DNA of 64,000 nucleotides from Spirochaetota bacterium (GTDB taxonomy: Bacteria; Spirochaetota; Brevinematia; DTOW01). Below the pieces are notes generated by a model. The model did not search any database. It saw only the letters and a list, made by a program, of their open reading frames with translations, and was not told the DNA's origin. Within the stretch, counting starts at the first letter, position 1. The number at the start of each line of letters is the position of its first letter. This document shows positions 53,232 through 61,518 of the stretch, in pieces. The stretch is taken from positions 10,862 to 74,861 of the forward strand of contig JANXAC010000003.1 in assembly GCA_025061835.1 (NCBI GenBank), written 5' to 3'. The position numbers were made by a program, and so were the translations under genes.

Positions 53232-54589
53232 GCTACTCCTCCTTTTTTGATAATGATGTATGTGAGGTCATCTGAAAGTTTTGAAGATGACAAGAAATCT
53301 TTGAGATCCTCTCTTATGATTCTGGATACTTCTTCAGACTTTTTTGTATAGTTTGATATTAGAAGGTTTTTCAGTCTGCCTGTGTTTTGATATTCTTCAT
53401 CATAATTGTTTTTGGCTTCTAAAATTCCATCGGAGGTAAGAAATAATAGATCTCCTTCTTTCAGTTTGTATCGTGATGTTTGAAATTCTGGTAAGTCTAT
53501 TATTCCCAAGGGTGGTAAATCTACCTGAAATTCTTGGATATTACCATCTCTTACTAATAAGATTCTTGGCATTGCGGAATTCACAAATTCAATTTCCCCA
53601 TTTTCAGGGTTACATAATAACAAGATTATAGTTGTATATTTGCCTTCAAACTCCAGATCCTTTATGGTTCTATCAACTTCGTATATTATTTCTTTTAATG
53701 TTTTGTTTCTATTTATCTTTATAGCATTTACTATAACTGCCATAAGTAAGGATGCGTTCAAGCCTTTACCAGAAACATCTCCTATTACAAACAGATACTT
53801 CTCATCTTGAAGAGGTATTATATGATAATAATCACCGCTTACGCTCACAAGTGGTTCAAAAGATATACTAACATCAAGCCCTTTGATAGGTGGTATAGTT
53901 TCTGGTAGGAATACTTTTTGTATCTTTGATAGTAGTTCCCATTCATGTGATAGTGTAGATACTTTAAACATGTTTTCAATTATCTCTCTTCTCTTTGTGA
54001 ATTTAATTATTTCGCTATACATCTCTTCAAACAACGATGGATTAATTATAGATATATACCTTGATATGAAAAACAACTCAAATTGATTATGTTTGAGTAG
54101 AATTGCTACTATTTCATTTGAACCACCGTTTATAATTTCTCTTTCAGTATATTTATTCACTCCTTCTTCTTTTATTAAAGAGGTTAAGTTTTTCATAATG
54201 TTCTCATCTTCAAATAATCTTGAAGGACTTTTGTAAATGACCTTATTATTTTCTATCCATAGTAAAAAGATATTCGCTTCAACTTCAATGAATCTTTTAA
54301 TGAGATTAACAAATTCACTATCAGATATAGTTGTTTCTAACTGTTGGATAAACTTGTTAATAGGTTTATTCCACTTATTGTATATTATTAGGTCAAGTAG
54401 AAGTCTAGATAATCTTTCGGATAGAGGGTTAAAAACATAGTACATAAGTGATATTAGCAGTCCGTTGATAATGATGAAGGATATGTTTTCAAGACTTTTG
54501 GTGTATATAAAGGCTATGTAGAATACCGAAAAGAGTAGTAGTATTGATACTCCTTGAGAAATGTATTTTATGAAAATGGAATATTTCAT
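53228..54589 (-). CDS. SpoIIE-type PP2C phosphatase, membrane-anchored
   Basis: 453 residues. Two N-terminal membrane helices (about 8-28 and 34-52) are followed by a cytoplasmic sensor-like region to about residue 205. The PP2C domain starts LQKVFLPETIPPIKGLDVSI, the standard opening of RsbU/SpoIIE phosphatases, with VSGDYYHIIPL, VIGDVSGKGLNASLLMA, LLFLTSDGILEAKN and LSDDLTYIIIK. First gene of the partner-switching operon; no Shine-Dalgarno sequence precedes the ATG. Two phosphatases with different sensor halves suggest that two signals feed one STAS switch. Confidence 0.86.
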   Translation of the reverse strand: MKYSIFIKYISQGVSILLLFSVFYIAFIYTKSLENISFIIINGLLISLMYYVFNPLSERLSRLLLDLIIYNKWNKPINKFIQQLETTISDSEFVNLIKRFIEVEANIFLLWIENNKVIYKSPSRLFEDENIMKNLTSLIKEEGVNKYTEREIINGGSNEIVAILLKHNQFELFFISRYISIINPSLFEEMYSEIIKFTKRREIIENMFKVSTLSHEWELLSKIQKVFLPETIPPIKGLDVSISFEPLVSVSGDYYHIIPLQDEKYLFVIGDVSGKGLNASLLMAVIVNAIKINRNKTLKEIIYEVDRTIKDLEFEGKYTTIILLLCNPENGEIEFVNSAMPRILLVRDGNIQEFQVDLPPLGIIDLPEFQTSRYKLKEGDLLFLTSDGILEAKNNYDEEYQNTGRLKNLLISNYTKKSEEVSRIIREDLKDFLSSSKLSDDLTYIIIKKGGVA

Positions 54590-54763
54590 GGACGCACTAA
54601 ATCTTAAATATTATTCTGTAGCTTTTCAACAAACCTATTTAGTAAAACCTAAAGTTTTAGAGTTTAAGAGGATAGGTTTCTAAAAAGTGAAGTATGTGGA
54701 TAGTTGGAAGGTTAAGAGATTCTTAGTATTTGCAGGTATGTTTAAAAATTTTGGACTTTACTG

Positions 54764-54791
54764 TTGACATTGTAATTATTTATATTATACT
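54764..54791 (+). promoter_or_regulatory. promoter of ctpA
   Basis: Consensus TTGACA at 54764-54769, a 16-base spacer and TATACT at 54786-54791. Transcription would start near the ATG at 54798, leaving room for the AGAGG site (54804-54808) of the ATG at 54816. Confidence 0.55.
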
Positions 54792-54815
54792 ACAAGGATG
54801 TTAAGAGGTATATTT

Positions 54816-56246
54816 ATGCTTATGAGAAAATACCCCTTCAGATTTATCTTTGGTGTGGTTTTAGTTGCAATTTTGGTAATAATTTTCTTTTCATACTCTC
54901 AAATATTTGGTAACAAAGGTATATTTTCGTCATTCTCAAAAGATGATGACTACTATTACTACCTAGAGATGTTGAATTCTGTCTATAACCTTATAAAAGA
55001 CGGGTATGTTGATGGGGATAAGGTTGATGCGAAGAAGTTGTTTCATGGTGCTATAAAGGGGATGCTAGAAAGTCTTAATGATCCACACACTGCTTTTTTA
55101 AGTGAAGATGATTTTAAGGAACTTACAGTTGAGACAAGTGGTAAGTTTGGTGGTTTAGGAATACATATATCATCAAAGGATGGGTACATTTACATAATAT
55201 CTCCTATTGAGGACACACCTGCTTTCAGAGAAGGTCTTAAACCTGGAGACTATATAATCTCCATAAACGGCGAAACCACTAAAGGTATGAGTGTTGAGAA
55301 AGCTGTCAAACTCTTGAGAGGAACGCCCGGGACAAGAGTTACGATAACTATAAAAAGAAATGACGAAATATTTGAAAAAACTCTTACAAGAGAGATCATA
55401 AATATACCAACTATAAGATGGGGATGGGTTTCAGAGGAAAAAGGTATAGCTTTTATAAGAATACTTCAGTTTTCTGGGACTACTTATGATTCGTTTGTGA
55501 ATGCTATTGACAAGATAAAAAAGAGTGATACTCAACTTAAGAGTTTGATACTTGATCTGAGGTATAACCCTGGGGGATTGCTTGATGAGGTATTGAAGAT
55601 CCTTGATGTTATGGTACCTGAGGGATTACTACTTGAGACGAGAGGAAGGATAATGGGTAGTGATCAGCGAACTTATGCTTCGGGAAAGAAACCTATAATA
55701 CCTCTAAACATTCCTATCGTAGTTTTGATAAATGAAGGTTCTGCTTCTGCTTCGGAGATACTTGCTGGGGTCTTGCAAGATACGCATAGAGCAGTGGTTG
55801 TTGGAACTAAGAGTTTCGGTAAGGGGTCTGTTCAAACTATAAGGCAACTACCAGATGGCTCAGGATTAAGAATAACAATAGCACGATATTACCTACCTTC
55901 AGGTAAAACACCTGATAAGGAAGGTATAGTCCCTGATGTTGTCGTTGAGACAACCAAAATAACGAAAGAGCTGGAGGAAAAAATATCCATCATTGAGAGA
56001 GAAGGTTATATCAAGGAATATATGAAGAACAAAAGCGAGGTAACAGAACAGGATATACAGAATATTAGTAAGTTGTTGCAAGAAAAAGGTATAAAACTTG
56101 ATAAAAAGGTAATAAAGATACTGGCTAATCGCGAGGTTCCTAGAATACAAGTGTTTGATCCGGATGATGAGTACGTTCAGAAAGCAATAGAGGTATTAGA
56201 GGATTACAAAAAGTATAGCAAACCTCTGGTCTTCTATAAGAAGTAG
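54816..56246 (+). CDS. carboxy-terminal processing protease (S41, CtpA-like)
   Basis: 476 residues from the ATG at 54816, seven bases after AGAGG; the ATG at 54798 would lie at the predicted transcript start and add six residues. N-terminal membrane anchor (about residues 8-27), then DGYVDGDKVDAKKLFHGAIKG and LNDPHTAFL, a PDZ domain (FGGLGIHISSKDGYIYIISP, AFREGLKPGDYIISINGE), and the S41 core with catalytic Ser in NEGSASASEILAG and Lys in GTKSFGKGSVQ. It cleaves exported proteins near their C termini in the periplasm. A tail of ~70 residues of charged helix follows. Confidence 0.92.
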   Translation: MLMRKYPFRFIFGVVLVAILVIIFFSYSQIFGNKGIFSSFSKDDDYYYYLEMLNSVYNLIKDGYVDGDKVDAKKLFHGAIKGMLESLNDPHTAFLSEDDFKELTVETSGKFGGLGIHISSKDGYIYIISPIEDTPAFREGLKPGDYIISINGETTKGMSVEKAVKLLRGTPGTRVTITIKRNDEIFEKTLTREIINIPTIRWGWVSEEKGIAFIRILQFSGTTYDSFVNAIDKIKKSDTQLKSLILDLRYNPGGLLDEVLKILDVMVPEGLLLETRGRIMGSDQRTYASGKKPIIPLNIPIVVLINEGSASASEILAGVLQDTHRAVVVGTKSFGKGSVQTIRQLPDGSGLRITIARYYLPSGKTPDKEGIVPDVVVETTKITKELEEKISIIEREGYIKEYMKNKSEVTEQDIQNISKLLQEKGIKLDKKVIKILANREVPRIQVFDPDDEYVQKAIEVLEDYKKYSKPLVFYKK

Positions 56247-56449
56247 AAGATATAATCTTGAACATAAAGAATAGGGAAATTAACAATTTGTGATTCTTCT
56301 AAAATAAAACCATTTGATGCCTTTTTAGGTTATTTGCTCTGGTAGTTTGAATTTTTAATTTTCAAACAGAGTTTTACTTGTTTAGAAATGTTTTAAAGTT
56401 GGGATTAAGTTTTGTTAGAACCAAGTTGATATTGAAGTTTCTACTATAC

Positions 56450-57397
56450 CTACTTCTTCACGAACAAGGAGCTTACTGAACTGTTTGTGTGAGTTCTTGA
56501 TATCGCTTCAGCAAAAAGTTTATAAACGCTTAAAACTTTAATTTTTGGTAACATTTTTTCTTCTGGTATAGGTATTGTATCAGTTACAACTACTTCGTCT
56601 ATTGCATCATCCAGTAGTTTTTCTTTTGCGTTTCCTGAAAGGACTGGATGTGTCGCCATTACAATAACCTTCTTTGCTCCTTCATCTTTGAGTTTTCTAG
56701 CAGCCTTGGCAACAGTGCCCCCAGTGTCAATTATATCATCAATCAAAACAGCATTTTTACCCTTTACTTCACCAACAAGGTTCATAACTTCAGCGATGTT
56801 ATACCCAGTTCTTCTCTTATCAATTATTGCAATGTTTAGGTCAAGGAATGATGCTAGGAATCTTGCTCTCTTAACTCCTCCCATGTCAGGTGCTACAACA
56901 ACGAAATCACTTATGTCCTCATAGTTCTCTTTTAGGTAGTCAATGAAGACAGGAAAAGCGTAAAGATGGTCAACAGGTATGTCAAAGAAGCCTTGTATCT
57001 GGTCGGCGTGTAAGTCCATAGTCAAAACTCTATTTGCTCCAGCAGTCGTTATAAGATTTGCTACTAACTTTGCTGTAATAGGTACTCTAGGTTCTGCTTT
57101 TCTATCTTGTCTAGCATATCCAAAGTATGGTATAACTGCCGTTATTCTGTCTGCGGATGCTCTCTTAGCAGCATCAATCATTATAAGCAATTCCATCAGG
57201 TTTTGATTAGATGGATTACAAGTTGATTGAATGATGAAAATATCACTACCTCTTATACTTTCTTCTATCTTGACGAATATCTCACCATCAGCGAATTCGG
57301 TTATGAGAGTATTCCCAAGTTCAAGTCCAAGATAATCTGCTATCTTTTTAGCAAGAGATGAGTTTGACCTACCACTTAAGACAACAACATCACTCAT
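56450..57397 (-). CDS. prs: ribose-phosphate pyrophosphokinase
   Basis: 315 residues from the ATG at 57397, the usual length; the frame runs 24 codons further upstream but across the promoter. Motifs: VVLSGRSNSSLAKKIADYLG, FADGEIFVKIEESIRG, VIPYFGYARQDRK (ATP loop), LTMDLHADQIQGFFDIPVDHLYA, and the phosphoribosyl site VLIDDIIDTGGTVAKAA. It makes PRPP from ribose 5-phosphate and ATP for nucleotide, His and Trp synthesis. The gap of 203 bases to ctpA contains only an AT-rich stretch with no clear feature. Confidence 0.96.
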   Translation of the reverse strand: MSDVVVLSGRSNSSLAKKIADYLGLELGNTLITEFADGEIFVKIEESIRGSDIFIIQSTCNPSNQNLMELLIMIDAAKRASADRITAVIPYFGYARQDRKAEPRVPITAKLVANLITTAGANRVLTMDLHADQIQGFFDIPVDHLYAFPVFIDYLKENYEDISDFVVVAPDMGGVKRARFLASFLDLNIAIIDKRRTGYNIAEVMNLVGEVKGKNAVLIDDIIDTGGTVAKAARKLKDEGAKKVIVMATHPVLSGNAKEKLLDDAIDEVVVTDTIPIPEEKMLPKIKVLSVYKLFAEAISRTHTNSSVSSLFVKK

Positions 57398-57407
57398 ACT
57401 GGACTGA

Positions 57408-57437
57408 ATTATAAAACCTTCGGAGTTTAAATATAAA
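57408..57437 (-). promoter_or_regulatory. promoter of prs, near-leaderless
   Basis: On the minus strand, TTTATA (plus 57432-57437), an 18-base spacer and a perfect TATAAT (plus 57408-57413). The ATG is ten bases past the -10, so only about three bases would be untranslated, and no Shine-Dalgarno sequence is present. Confidence 0.45.
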
Positions 57438-57474
57438 CTTTGAAGATACTTTATATCAATGAATTCCAATTTCT

Positions 57475-57565
57475 ATTGGTTGAGTAAGCGAGATTAAAGA
57501 TACTGCAAGGAAAAAAGGAACTACACATAGTTGTAAATTTGCAAATTTTAGATTATATCAATATC
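57475..57565 (-). repeat. MITE-like intergenic element, copy H (reverse, partial)
   Basis: On the minus strand: GATATAATCTAAAATTTG, then ACAACTATGTGTAGTTCC and a T/C run, which match the left end of the family with a short insertion (TGCAAAT) inside the terminal block. The remainder is not recognisable. It lies in the divergent gap between prs and the phosphohexomutase gene. Confidence 0.4.
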
Positions 57566-57628
57566 TTTGAAATAAGCAATTATGGAAGTTAATAATTTTA
57601 CAAACATTTTCCTGCTAGGAGGATGAGA

Positions 57629-59401
57629 ATGTTAAGTCTTAACGATGTTCAATTGTCGGAAAGTGCTAAAAATAATATAAAGCTTTGGATAGATGAGTTT
57701 GGTAAAGATGTGGAGGAAGAGGTTTCAAGACTGGTCAGTGAGGGTAAGTTAGAGGAGCTTGAGGATAGGTTTTATAGAAAACTTGAATTTGGAACGGGAG
57801 GAATGAGAGGTAAGGTCGCAATAGGGACGAATAGGATGAACGAATACAACATCAGAATAGCAACTCAAGGTTTTGCTAATTATCTCAAAAAAGTTAAGGG
57901 CAATCAAATCTTATCGTGTGTGATAGGATACGATACAAGGAGAGACTCTAGGAAGTTTGCGATTGAGGCTTCAAAGGTTTTGGTGGGTAATGGTATAAAG
58001 GTGTATCTTGTTAAAAAACCTATGCCAACACCATTCATATCTTTTGCGGTTAGGTATCTAAAAGCGTCTGGTGGTATAATCATTACTGCTTCGCATAATC
58101 CACCTGACTACAACGGGTATAAAGTGTATTGGGATGATGGTGCGCAGGTTGTTCCACCACACGATAAAGGCATAATAGAAGAAGTGTATAGAATAACATC
58201 GTCAAAAGAGATAAGTATGGTTTCTGATGAAGAACTGTTAAAATCGGAATTGTTTGTTGAGTTTCTTGATGAAGTCAAGGATGCTTATCTTAAAATCTTA
58301 AAAGTAAGTTTGTCAGAACTCATTGATGTTGAAGATGTGAGTTTTAGAAAAGATATGAAGATTGCGTATACTCCTTTGCACGGGACGTCGCTTTACCTTA
58401 CCATTGACGCACTCAAGTCGCTAGGTTTTGAGAATGTGTATCTTGTTGAAGAGGAATGTTCGGTTGATGGTAGTTTTTCAGCAGTTCCTTTACCAAACCC
58501 TGAAGAGGATAGTTCGTTTGAGAGAGTGATAAAACTGTCAAAACAGGTTGGAGCACAAGTGTTTTTTGCAAGTGATCCAGATGCGGACAGAGTGAGAGCA
58601 GGAATAATCGTTAATGATGAAGATGTATTATTCTCTGGAAATCAATTGGCATCTATGATGTTGGAGTGGATTCTGTCAAAGCTATATCAGAGAGGAACAC
58701 TACCTGAAGATGGCTTTGTAGTAACTACAATTGTAACGACCGACTTAATAAGAAAGATTGCTCAGAGCTTCGGTGTAGAGACATATCTTACATTAACAGG
58801 CTTTAAATACATAGGAGAGAAGATAAGACAGTTTGAAGGGCAGAAAAGGTTTATATTTGGTTGTGAGGAGAGTATAGGATACCTGTATGGAGATGATGTT
58901 AGGGACAAAGACTCTGTAATATCCACGGTGCTTATATCTCTGATGGTTGAGGATCTGATGAAACAAGGCAAGAATTTGAAAGAATATTTATTTGAGATCT
59001 ATAAGAAGTATGGGGTTCACATTGAGAGTCTTATCTCGCTTGAGTTTGAAGGTTTTGAAGGGCAGAGGAAGATTGAGAGTATGATGGGTAAGGTAAGAAG
59101 TGAAAGGTTTGAAGAATTTGCTAGCCTTAAAGTTTTATCTAGAATAGACGTTAAGAACAGAACTTACGAAGATTTTGCTAAAGGATTTAAGGAAGATTAC
59201 AAAACTGACTTGCCAGTATCAAATGTGGTAATCCTTAATCTTGAAGGTGGTAGTAAGATAATAGTTAGACCTTCTGGAACTGAACCTAAAGTTAAGATAT
59301 ACTTCCTTAGTGAATTCGGTAAGGATGTTGAAAGCATTGAGGATTATCAGAGAAAGCATGATCTACTTGTGAATGACTTCAAAAAGAAAGTTATTGGTTA
59401 A
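57629..59401 (+). CDS. phospho-sugar mutase (PgcA-like phosphoglucomutase/phosphomannomutase)
   Basis: 590 residues from the ATG at 57629, six bases after AGGAGG; the ATG at 57623 directly abuts it. Alpha-D-phosphohexomutase with FGTGGMRGKVAIGTNRMNEY at the N terminus, the phospho-Ser loop GIIITASHNPPDYNGYKVYW near residue 150, the metal loop ASDPDADRVRAG, the sugar loop CEESIGYLYGDDVRDKD and the phosphate loop VRPSGTEPKVKIYF. The length and 'YKVYW' are typical of PgcA, which interconverts glucose 1- and 6-phosphate for glycan synthesis. It could supply the nucleotidyltransferase encoded at 12016-13035. It overlaps the convergent cyclotransferase-like gene by 11 bases. Confidence 0.92.
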   Translation: MLSLNDVQLSESAKNNIKLWIDEFGKDVEEEVSRLVSEGKLEELEDRFYRKLEFGTGGMRGKVAIGTNRMNEYNIRIATQGFANYLKKVKGNQILSCVIGYDTRRDSRKFAIEASKVLVGNGIKVYLVKKPMPTPFISFAVRYLKASGGIIITASHNPPDYNGYKVYWDDGAQVVPPHDKGIIEEVYRITSSKEISMVSDEELLKSELFVEFLDEVKDAYLKILKVSLSELIDVEDVSFRKDMKIAYTPLHGTSLYLTIDALKSLGFENVYLVEEECSVDGSFSAVPLPNPEEDSSFERVIKLSKQVGAQVFFASDPDADRVRAGIIVNDEDVLFSGNQLASMMLEWILSKLYQRGTLPEDGFVVTTIVTTDLIRKIAQSFGVETYLTLTGFKYIGEKIRQFEGQKRFIFGCEESIGYLYGDDVRDKDSVISTVLISLMVEDLMKQGKNLKEYLFEIYKKYGVHIESLISLEFEGFEGQRKIESMMGKVRSERFEEFASLKVLSRIDVKNRTYEDFAKGFKEDYKTDLPVSNVVILNLEGGSKIIVRPSGTEPKVKIYFLSEFGKDVESIEDYQRKHDLLVNDFKKKVIG

Positions 59402-59804
59402 TGCTTTTTGAGAATTCAACCCAGTCGCCAGAAGGTATTTTTGGAGAGTCTTCAATGTCCTGGATAAATACATAACACCACGCATCTAAAGTCTGACCAC
59501 TTTGTGTTTTAACTTTGACTTTAACTCTTCTTGACAAGCCTATTTCGATGTTTTTTATACTCACTGCATCTTCTGCTTCATCAAGTTTATATAAGTCATC
59601 TTCGGGTAATTCATAGACTTCTCCAATGACTTTACCATTGCCTTCAACAATTCCAGGGAACATATTATAGATGTAATATAGTTCAAATCCTTCAAGAATT
59701 GCGTAGTCAATAAACTTTGCATTACCTAGAAGGTAATGTCTAGGTTGATCTTTTCTGATCGTCCCAAAGACAAAAACCCTTTCATTCATATCTGAAAGTT
59801 TCAA
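59391..59804 (-). CDS. gamma-glutamylcyclotransferase-like (AIG2/GGACT) protein
   Basis: 137 residues, or 132 from the ATG at 59789. The family opening RVFVFGTIRKDQPRHYLLG matches the 'YGTLR' substrate loop; then MFPGIVEGNGKVIGEVYEL and LDEAEDAVS with the position of the catalytic acid, and a C-terminal strand WCYVFI. Members release pyroglutamate from gamma-glutamyl amines or peptides; the substrate here is unknown. Confidence 0.8.
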   Translation of the reverse strand: MKLSDMNERVFVFGTIRKDQPRHYLLGNAKFIDYAILEGFELYYIYNMFPGIVEGNGKVIGEVYELPEDDLYKLDEAEDAVSIKNIEIGLSRRVKVKVKTQSGQTLDAWCYVFIQDIEDSPKIPSGDWVEFSKSINQ

Positions 59805-59933
59805 TAAGTAGTTAGATTGCTTTCAAACTTTTACGGGGCTGTTCAAAAAATTGCTGTATGTCTTTAGAGAATATTCAAGAGGAAGAATGAGTTTGTGAAA
59901 GTATATTAAAGTAATGTCTATCGGAGGTCAGAT

Positions 59934-60053
59934 ATGATGTCCTTCTTGGAAGTCATCAAACAAATATACTGGGAGATAGAAAGAATAATCAGCGAAGACT
60001 ATTACAAAGGCAGAAGGATAAGTAAGAAACACAAAGATGTTGTTCTGTTTTGA
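59934..60053 (+). CDS. 39-residue ORF with good ribosome site, possible transposon relic
   Basis: ATG at 59934 (or 59937), six bases after GGAGG (59923-59927); stop TGA at 60051. The peptide is charged and aromatic: MMSFLEVIKQIYWEIERI, then SEDYYKGRRISKKHKDVVLF. I recognise no family. It lies in a 329-base gap between convergent/divergent genes. GGGGCTGTTCAAAAAATTG (59834-59852) to the left and CTGTTTTGAACAC (60045-60057) to the right share an inverted TGTTCAAAA, of the kind seen at insertion-sequence ends, so the ORF may be what is left of a mobile element. The rest of the gap shows nothing clear. Confidence 0.4.
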   Translation: MMSFLEVIKQIYWEIERIISEDYYKGRRISKKHKDVVLF

Positions 60054-60096
60054 ACACTATCAACTTTTACTGTTTTGTAGATTTGGTAAGTTGTTC

Positions 60097-60126
60097 TTGA
60101 ATGTAGACTTATAGTGTCTAGATAAT
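60097..60126 (+). promoter_or_regulatory. promoter of the GNAT gene, predicted leaderless
   Basis: TTGAAT at 60097-60102, an 18-base spacer and GATAAT at 60121-60126, then seven bases to the GTG at 60134. Confidence 0.45.
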
Positions 60127-60133
60127 TACTTCT

Positions 60134-60757
60134 GTGCTTGATATTGTAAGATGTAGTGATTTTTCAAGGGATACTTTACTTGAGATTAGTTATAAGGTTT
60201 CTGACCTTATTATTATCAGTTCTCAAGAGCTTTTTGAAGTTCTATTTGGAGATGATATGAAAAATGTTGTAAGAGATTTGTTTCTTGCTAAGGGAAACCT
60301 TTACAGTTATGAGAACACATGGGTTGCTATTGAAAGGGATCAAATTGTTGGGGTGATGGTTTTGTTTACCCAAAAGGATTTTTTCGTCAAGGGTTTGAGG
60401 ATGGGACTTAAAATTCTGTCTTGTATGGGACCGAGAACATTTCTAAAGATACCTTTACTCTTGAAATCTTCTTCTCTTCTTCTACCTATACCTAAAGGGA
60501 GTATATACTTAAGCAACATATCTGTTCTTCCAGAATATAGAAGAAGAGGTTTAGGAAGAGAAATGCTAAAATATGTTTCAAACTACGCTAAATTATTGAA
60601 GTGCAATAAAGTTGTTTTAGATGTAGGTGTTGAGAATGATGTTGCTTTAAGACTCTATGAAAGTGAGGGGTTCAAGGTGGTAGCACAGACCAAGTCAGTA
60701 AAGATTAATACACATACCTTTTGTTTTTATAGAATGGAGAAAGAGATAGGAATTTGA
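60134..60757 (+). CDS. GNAT family N-acetyltransferase
   Basis: 207 residues from a GTG placed at the predicted transcript start. The acetyl-CoA site is ISVLPEYRRRGLGREML near residue 140 (R-x-x-G-x-G/A), preceded by GVMVLF and followed by VVLDVGVENDVALRLYESEGFKVV, the standard GNAT C-terminal half. The N-terminal ~60 residues are variable. The acceptor substrate is unknown. A helix-hydrophobic stretch near residues 90-118 (LKILSCMGPRTFLKIPLLL) occurs in several spirochaete and clostridial members. Confidence 0.8.
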   Translation: MLDIVRCSDFSRDTLLEISYKVSDLIIISSQELFEVLFGDDMKNVVRDLFLAKGNLYSYENTWVAIERDQIVGVMVLFTQKDFFVKGLRMGLKILSCMGPRTFLKIPLLLKSSSLLLPIPKGSIYLSNISVLPEYRRRGLGREMLKYVSNYAKLLKCNKVVLDVGVENDVALRLYESEGFKVVAQTKSVKINTHTFCFYRMEKEIGI

Positions 60758-60865
60758 TGTTGAGTTAGGATGATTGGATGTTTAAAAAATTAGTCTTATA
60801 AGCCTAACTTTGTCCTGAATGTACTTTGTGGAATTTTCGGTTTTGAAAGTTTAAACTTAAGGTGT

Positions 60866-61330
60866 ATGAGTAGTGTAAGTAGATTAATATTTTTAGTTCA
60901 ACATGGTGAGGCAAAATCGGAGGATGAGGATCCCGAGAGACATCTGAAAGACATAGGTAAGGAGAAAACTAGAAAGGTTGCTGATATACTTTATGGTATG
61001 TCTCTAAGACCAAGAGTTATAGTTCATAGTGGAAAAGCAAGGGCAAGGGAGACTGCTGAGATTATGGCAGAGGTTCTGAAACCAGAGAAAGGTATTGTAG
61101 AGGAAAAAGGATTATCTCCTCTTGATGACCCTTCAAGTTGGGCTAGACGACTTGAGAGTGAGCAGGGAGTTATGATAGTAGGGCATCTTCCTTATCTATC
61201 AAAACTCACTTCACTGTTATTAATAGGTAATCAGGATGTTGAAATTGTGAAGTTCACATACTCTTCTTGTTTGGTGATTGTCAAAGAAGAGAAGTTTAGA
61301 ATATCTTTGTTCATAACACCTGAGGTGTAG
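60866..61330 (+). CDS. SixA-like histidine phosphatase
   Basis: 154 residues of the histidine phosphatase superfamily. The N-terminal catalytic motif reads LVQHGEAKSEDEDPERHLKDIG, with Gln in place of the usual Arg of 'RHG'; many SixA-like proteins of anaerobes share this change. VIVHSGKARARETAEIMAEVL and MIVGHLPYLSKLTSLLL with the second His complete the active site. SixA removes phosphate from phosphohistidine on HPt domains or phosphotransferase proteins. Start at ATG 60866; AAGG lies too close for a good Shine-Dalgarno sequence. Confidence 0.84.
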   Translation: MSSVSRLIFLVQHGEAKSEDEDPERHLKDIGKEKTRKVADILYGMSLRPRVIVHSGKARARETAEIMAEVLKPEKGIVEEKGLSPLDDPSSWARRLESEQGVMIVGHLPYLSKLTSLLLIGNQDVEIVKFTYSSCLVIVKEEKFRISLFITPEV

Positions 61331-61481
61331 TGGTGTTATCTTTTTGTTCGGTAGGTTTGATTGATACTAGTTCGTTGAATGAGATGAATTCTGAAGTATT
61401 GATATTCTTCGTATATTCTATTAGTTGAAGACAATACTATTAGGTTATGTTTAGAGAGTTTGAAAAAGTTTTGGATTGTTA

Positions 61482-61510
61482 TTGATAATTACGAATGTAT
61501 TGAATATTAA
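61482..61510 (+). promoter_or_regulatory. promoter of the RNase R-like gene, predicted leaderless
   Basis: TTGATA at 61482-61487, a 17-base spacer, TATTAA at 61505-61510, then eight bases to the ATG at 61519. No Shine-Dalgarno sequence. Confidence 0.5.
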
Positions 61511-61518
61511 TTACTTAA

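Noticed and set aside
54590-54797. A further MITE-like copy upstream of ctpA
   Set aside because: Only AAAGTCCAAAATTTTTAAAC on the minus strand resembles the terminal block; no other block follows in order.
2204-60133. tRNA, rRNA or CRISPR in the intergenic gaps
   Set aside because: No T-loop GGTTCRANYC pattern, no rRNA-like conserved segments and no regularly spaced repeats with spacers were seen on either strand.
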